A DNA stretch of 46,307 nucleotides, taken from the NCBI RefSeq assembly GCF_007992455.1, contig NZ_BKAH01000017.1:1-46307 (forward strand). The letters are read 5' to 3'. The position numbers and the translations under genes are program-made. The stretch is from Microbacterium saccharophilum (lineage in GTDB: Bacteria; Actinomycetota; Actinomycetes; Actinomycetales; Microbacteriaceae). Shown here in pieces: positions 45,404 to 46,307 of this stretch; position 1 is the stretch's first letter; the number at the start of each line of letters is the position of its first letter. The notes beneath the pieces are model-generated. The model had not been told where the DNA came from. It ran no database searches and was given only the letters and a program-made list of their open reading frames with translations.

Positions 45404-45490
45404 CCCCACAACATAACTCCGCACCGGACCTGGAGGGGCCGCCGAGTGCAACCCCGCGCCCCGGTCTCACGGGGACCTGTCCGGCGCTCG

Positions 45491-45778
45491 TCACGGGACC
45501 TCGAGTCGGCGCCGCGCCTCGGTCAGCGCCGCCTCGAACACGTCCCTCTTCTCCTGGTCATCGGGTCGGTCGCGGCCCAGGATGAAGTTCTCTCCGGGGC
45601 GCGCGAGAGCCTCGACGGCATCCAGCGTCGAGCCGACGGCTCCTCTGGTCTGCGCGTCGGCGGCCAACGCCTTCGTCGACTTCCGGTAGCTCAACACCGC
45701 GACGATCAGCGCTCCGACGCCTGTCAGTGCGCCTATCAATGAGCCGATACTCGAGATCCAGTCCGTCACCGTTGGCAT
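45491..45778 (-). CDS. Small single-span membrane protein
   Basis: 95 residues. Membrane helix (ISSIGSLIGALTGVGALIVA) near the N-terminus and a charged cytosolic part ending EARRRLEVP. Unknown function. It may be co-transcribed with the next minus-strand gene. Confidence 0.6.
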   Translation of the reverse strand: MPTVTDWISSIGSLIGALTGVGALIVAVLSYRKSTKALAADAQTRGAVGSTLDAVEALARPGENFILGRDRPDDQEKRDVFEAALTEARRRLEVP

Positions 45779-45801
45779 GGCGCAACAATAGCCACCCGTA
45801 C

Positions 45802-46197
45802 TCAGATGGCTACCGCCAGCTCGCCCATTCCCATCGCGATGAGGAAAGACACGACCGCGAGCGCGAGGGAGACCAGCGTCATCGTGTAGCGCTCCGGCTT
45901 GCTTCGAGAGATGGCGTTCATCAGGATGCCGAGCACGAAGTAGGCGAAGATCACCCACATCGCGACCTCGGAGAACAGCTTCGGAAAGACATCGACGGCC
46001 CCCGCCCGGTCCCACGCGATGAGGCCGATGAGTCCGTAGATGAGGATCGAGACCGCGCTGCCGACGCGGAGACGCGCAGGCAGGACGCGGTGCCGGCCGC
46101 CCCACGCGAACCGGCCCAGGGGAGCGCCGAGGATCAGTGCCAGCTGGAACAGGGCGAGGAGGGCGAGGATCACGGTGAGCGCGAGCGCGAAAGGCAT
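45802..46197 (-). CDS. Four-span membrane protein of unknown function
   Basis: 131 residues, four membrane helices (ALTVILALLALFQLALIL; VSILIYGLIGLIAW; MWVIFAYFVLGILMNAI; LVSLALAVVSFLIAMGMG). The start MPFALALTV is chosen because the longer frame runs into tRNA-Lys. It lies just downstream of that tRNA in the same direction. Confidence 0.7.
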   Translation of the reverse strand: MPFALALTVILALLALFQLALILGAPLGRFAWGGRHRVLPARLRVGSAVSILIYGLIGLIAWDRAGAVDVFPKLFSEVAMWVIFAYFVLGILMNAISRSKPERYTMTLVSLALAVVSFLIAMGMGELAVAI

Positions 46198-46217
46198 GGC
46201 TCTCACCGTAACGAGGG

Positions 46218-46290
46218 TGGGCCCCGTGGGGCTCGAACCCACGACCCGCGGATTAAAAGTCCGATGCTCTACCGACTGAGCTAGAGGCCC
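46218..46290 (-). tRNA. tRNA-Lys(TTT)
   Basis: 73-nt cloverleaf on the minus strand. Acceptor GGGCCTC/GGGGCCC, anticodon loop CTTTTAA (anticodon TTT), T-loop GGTTCGAGCCC, discriminator A. No encoded CCA. Confidence 0.95.
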
Positions 46291-46307
46291 TCGGAACCCA
46301 GCCTAGC

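Overview
The window is GC-rich DNA from an actinobacterium. Leaderless-looking starts, GTGA/ATGA start-stop overlaps, a tad locus beside a 6C RNA, topA without zinc-finger cysteines, a CarD regulator and secreted TAP-like hydrolases all fit Microbacteriaceae, most likely Microbacterium or a close relative. This assignment comes from protein style and gene order, not from a database match.

Layout. 1-5400: a PASTA-bearing bifunctional penicillin-binding protein, a DUF4177-like/RidA pair, and a sortase-E-type (LAATG) surface protein with a Pro-Thr stalk. 5495-8410: a TetR regulator, acetyl-CoA synthetase, and a 6C small RNA with its own sigma-A-like promoter. 8542-20047: a tad/Flp-type pilus locus (TadA ATPase, TadB/C-like platform protein, DUF4244 pilin-like gene, TadE, TadE/G-like). 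It is split by an 8.5-kb integrated element (about 10747-19271). 20169-26602: topA, tmk, a four-copy 59-bp palindromic repeat array, holB and a lipoprotein alpha/beta hydrolase. 26637-29616: a metQ-metN-metI methionine importer and tRNA-Thr(CGT). 29621-37253: an EamA permease divergent from an MMPL exporter with an operator-like palindrome over its promoter, a nicotinamidase, a DUF2510 protein, a CDF-like protein, a manganese (yybP-ykoY) riboswitch with its TerC-family gene, and CarD. 37262-42502: a TetR regulator divergent from a sugar ABC importer with a GH1 beta-glycosidase. 42522-46290: a frameshifted 2'-5' RNA ligase-like gene, dodecin, small hypotheticals, SelO and tRNA-Lys(TTT).

The most interesting object is the inserted element. 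A large serine recombinase starts four bases after the truncated end of the pilin-like gene, and the other half of that gene survives at the right end. Removing the element restores a continuous 100-codon DUF4244 reading frame through its hydrophobic helix. Inside are a zinc-ribbon mini-gene, a 630-bp repeat-rich region that looks like an origin or control site, a 12-gene chain of mostly overlapping genes built around an AAA/RepA-like ATPase, and two opposing genes, one loosely resembling a small terminase. I see no capsid, portal, large terminase or lysis genes. This suggests a phage satellite or small integrative replicon that inactivates (perhaps reversibly) a Tad pilus component.

Around it the host genes are orderly. 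The tad-topA-holB-acs-6C neighbourhood matches what I remember of the corresponding Mycobacterium tuberculosis region, so the element sits in an old, conserved gene cluster.
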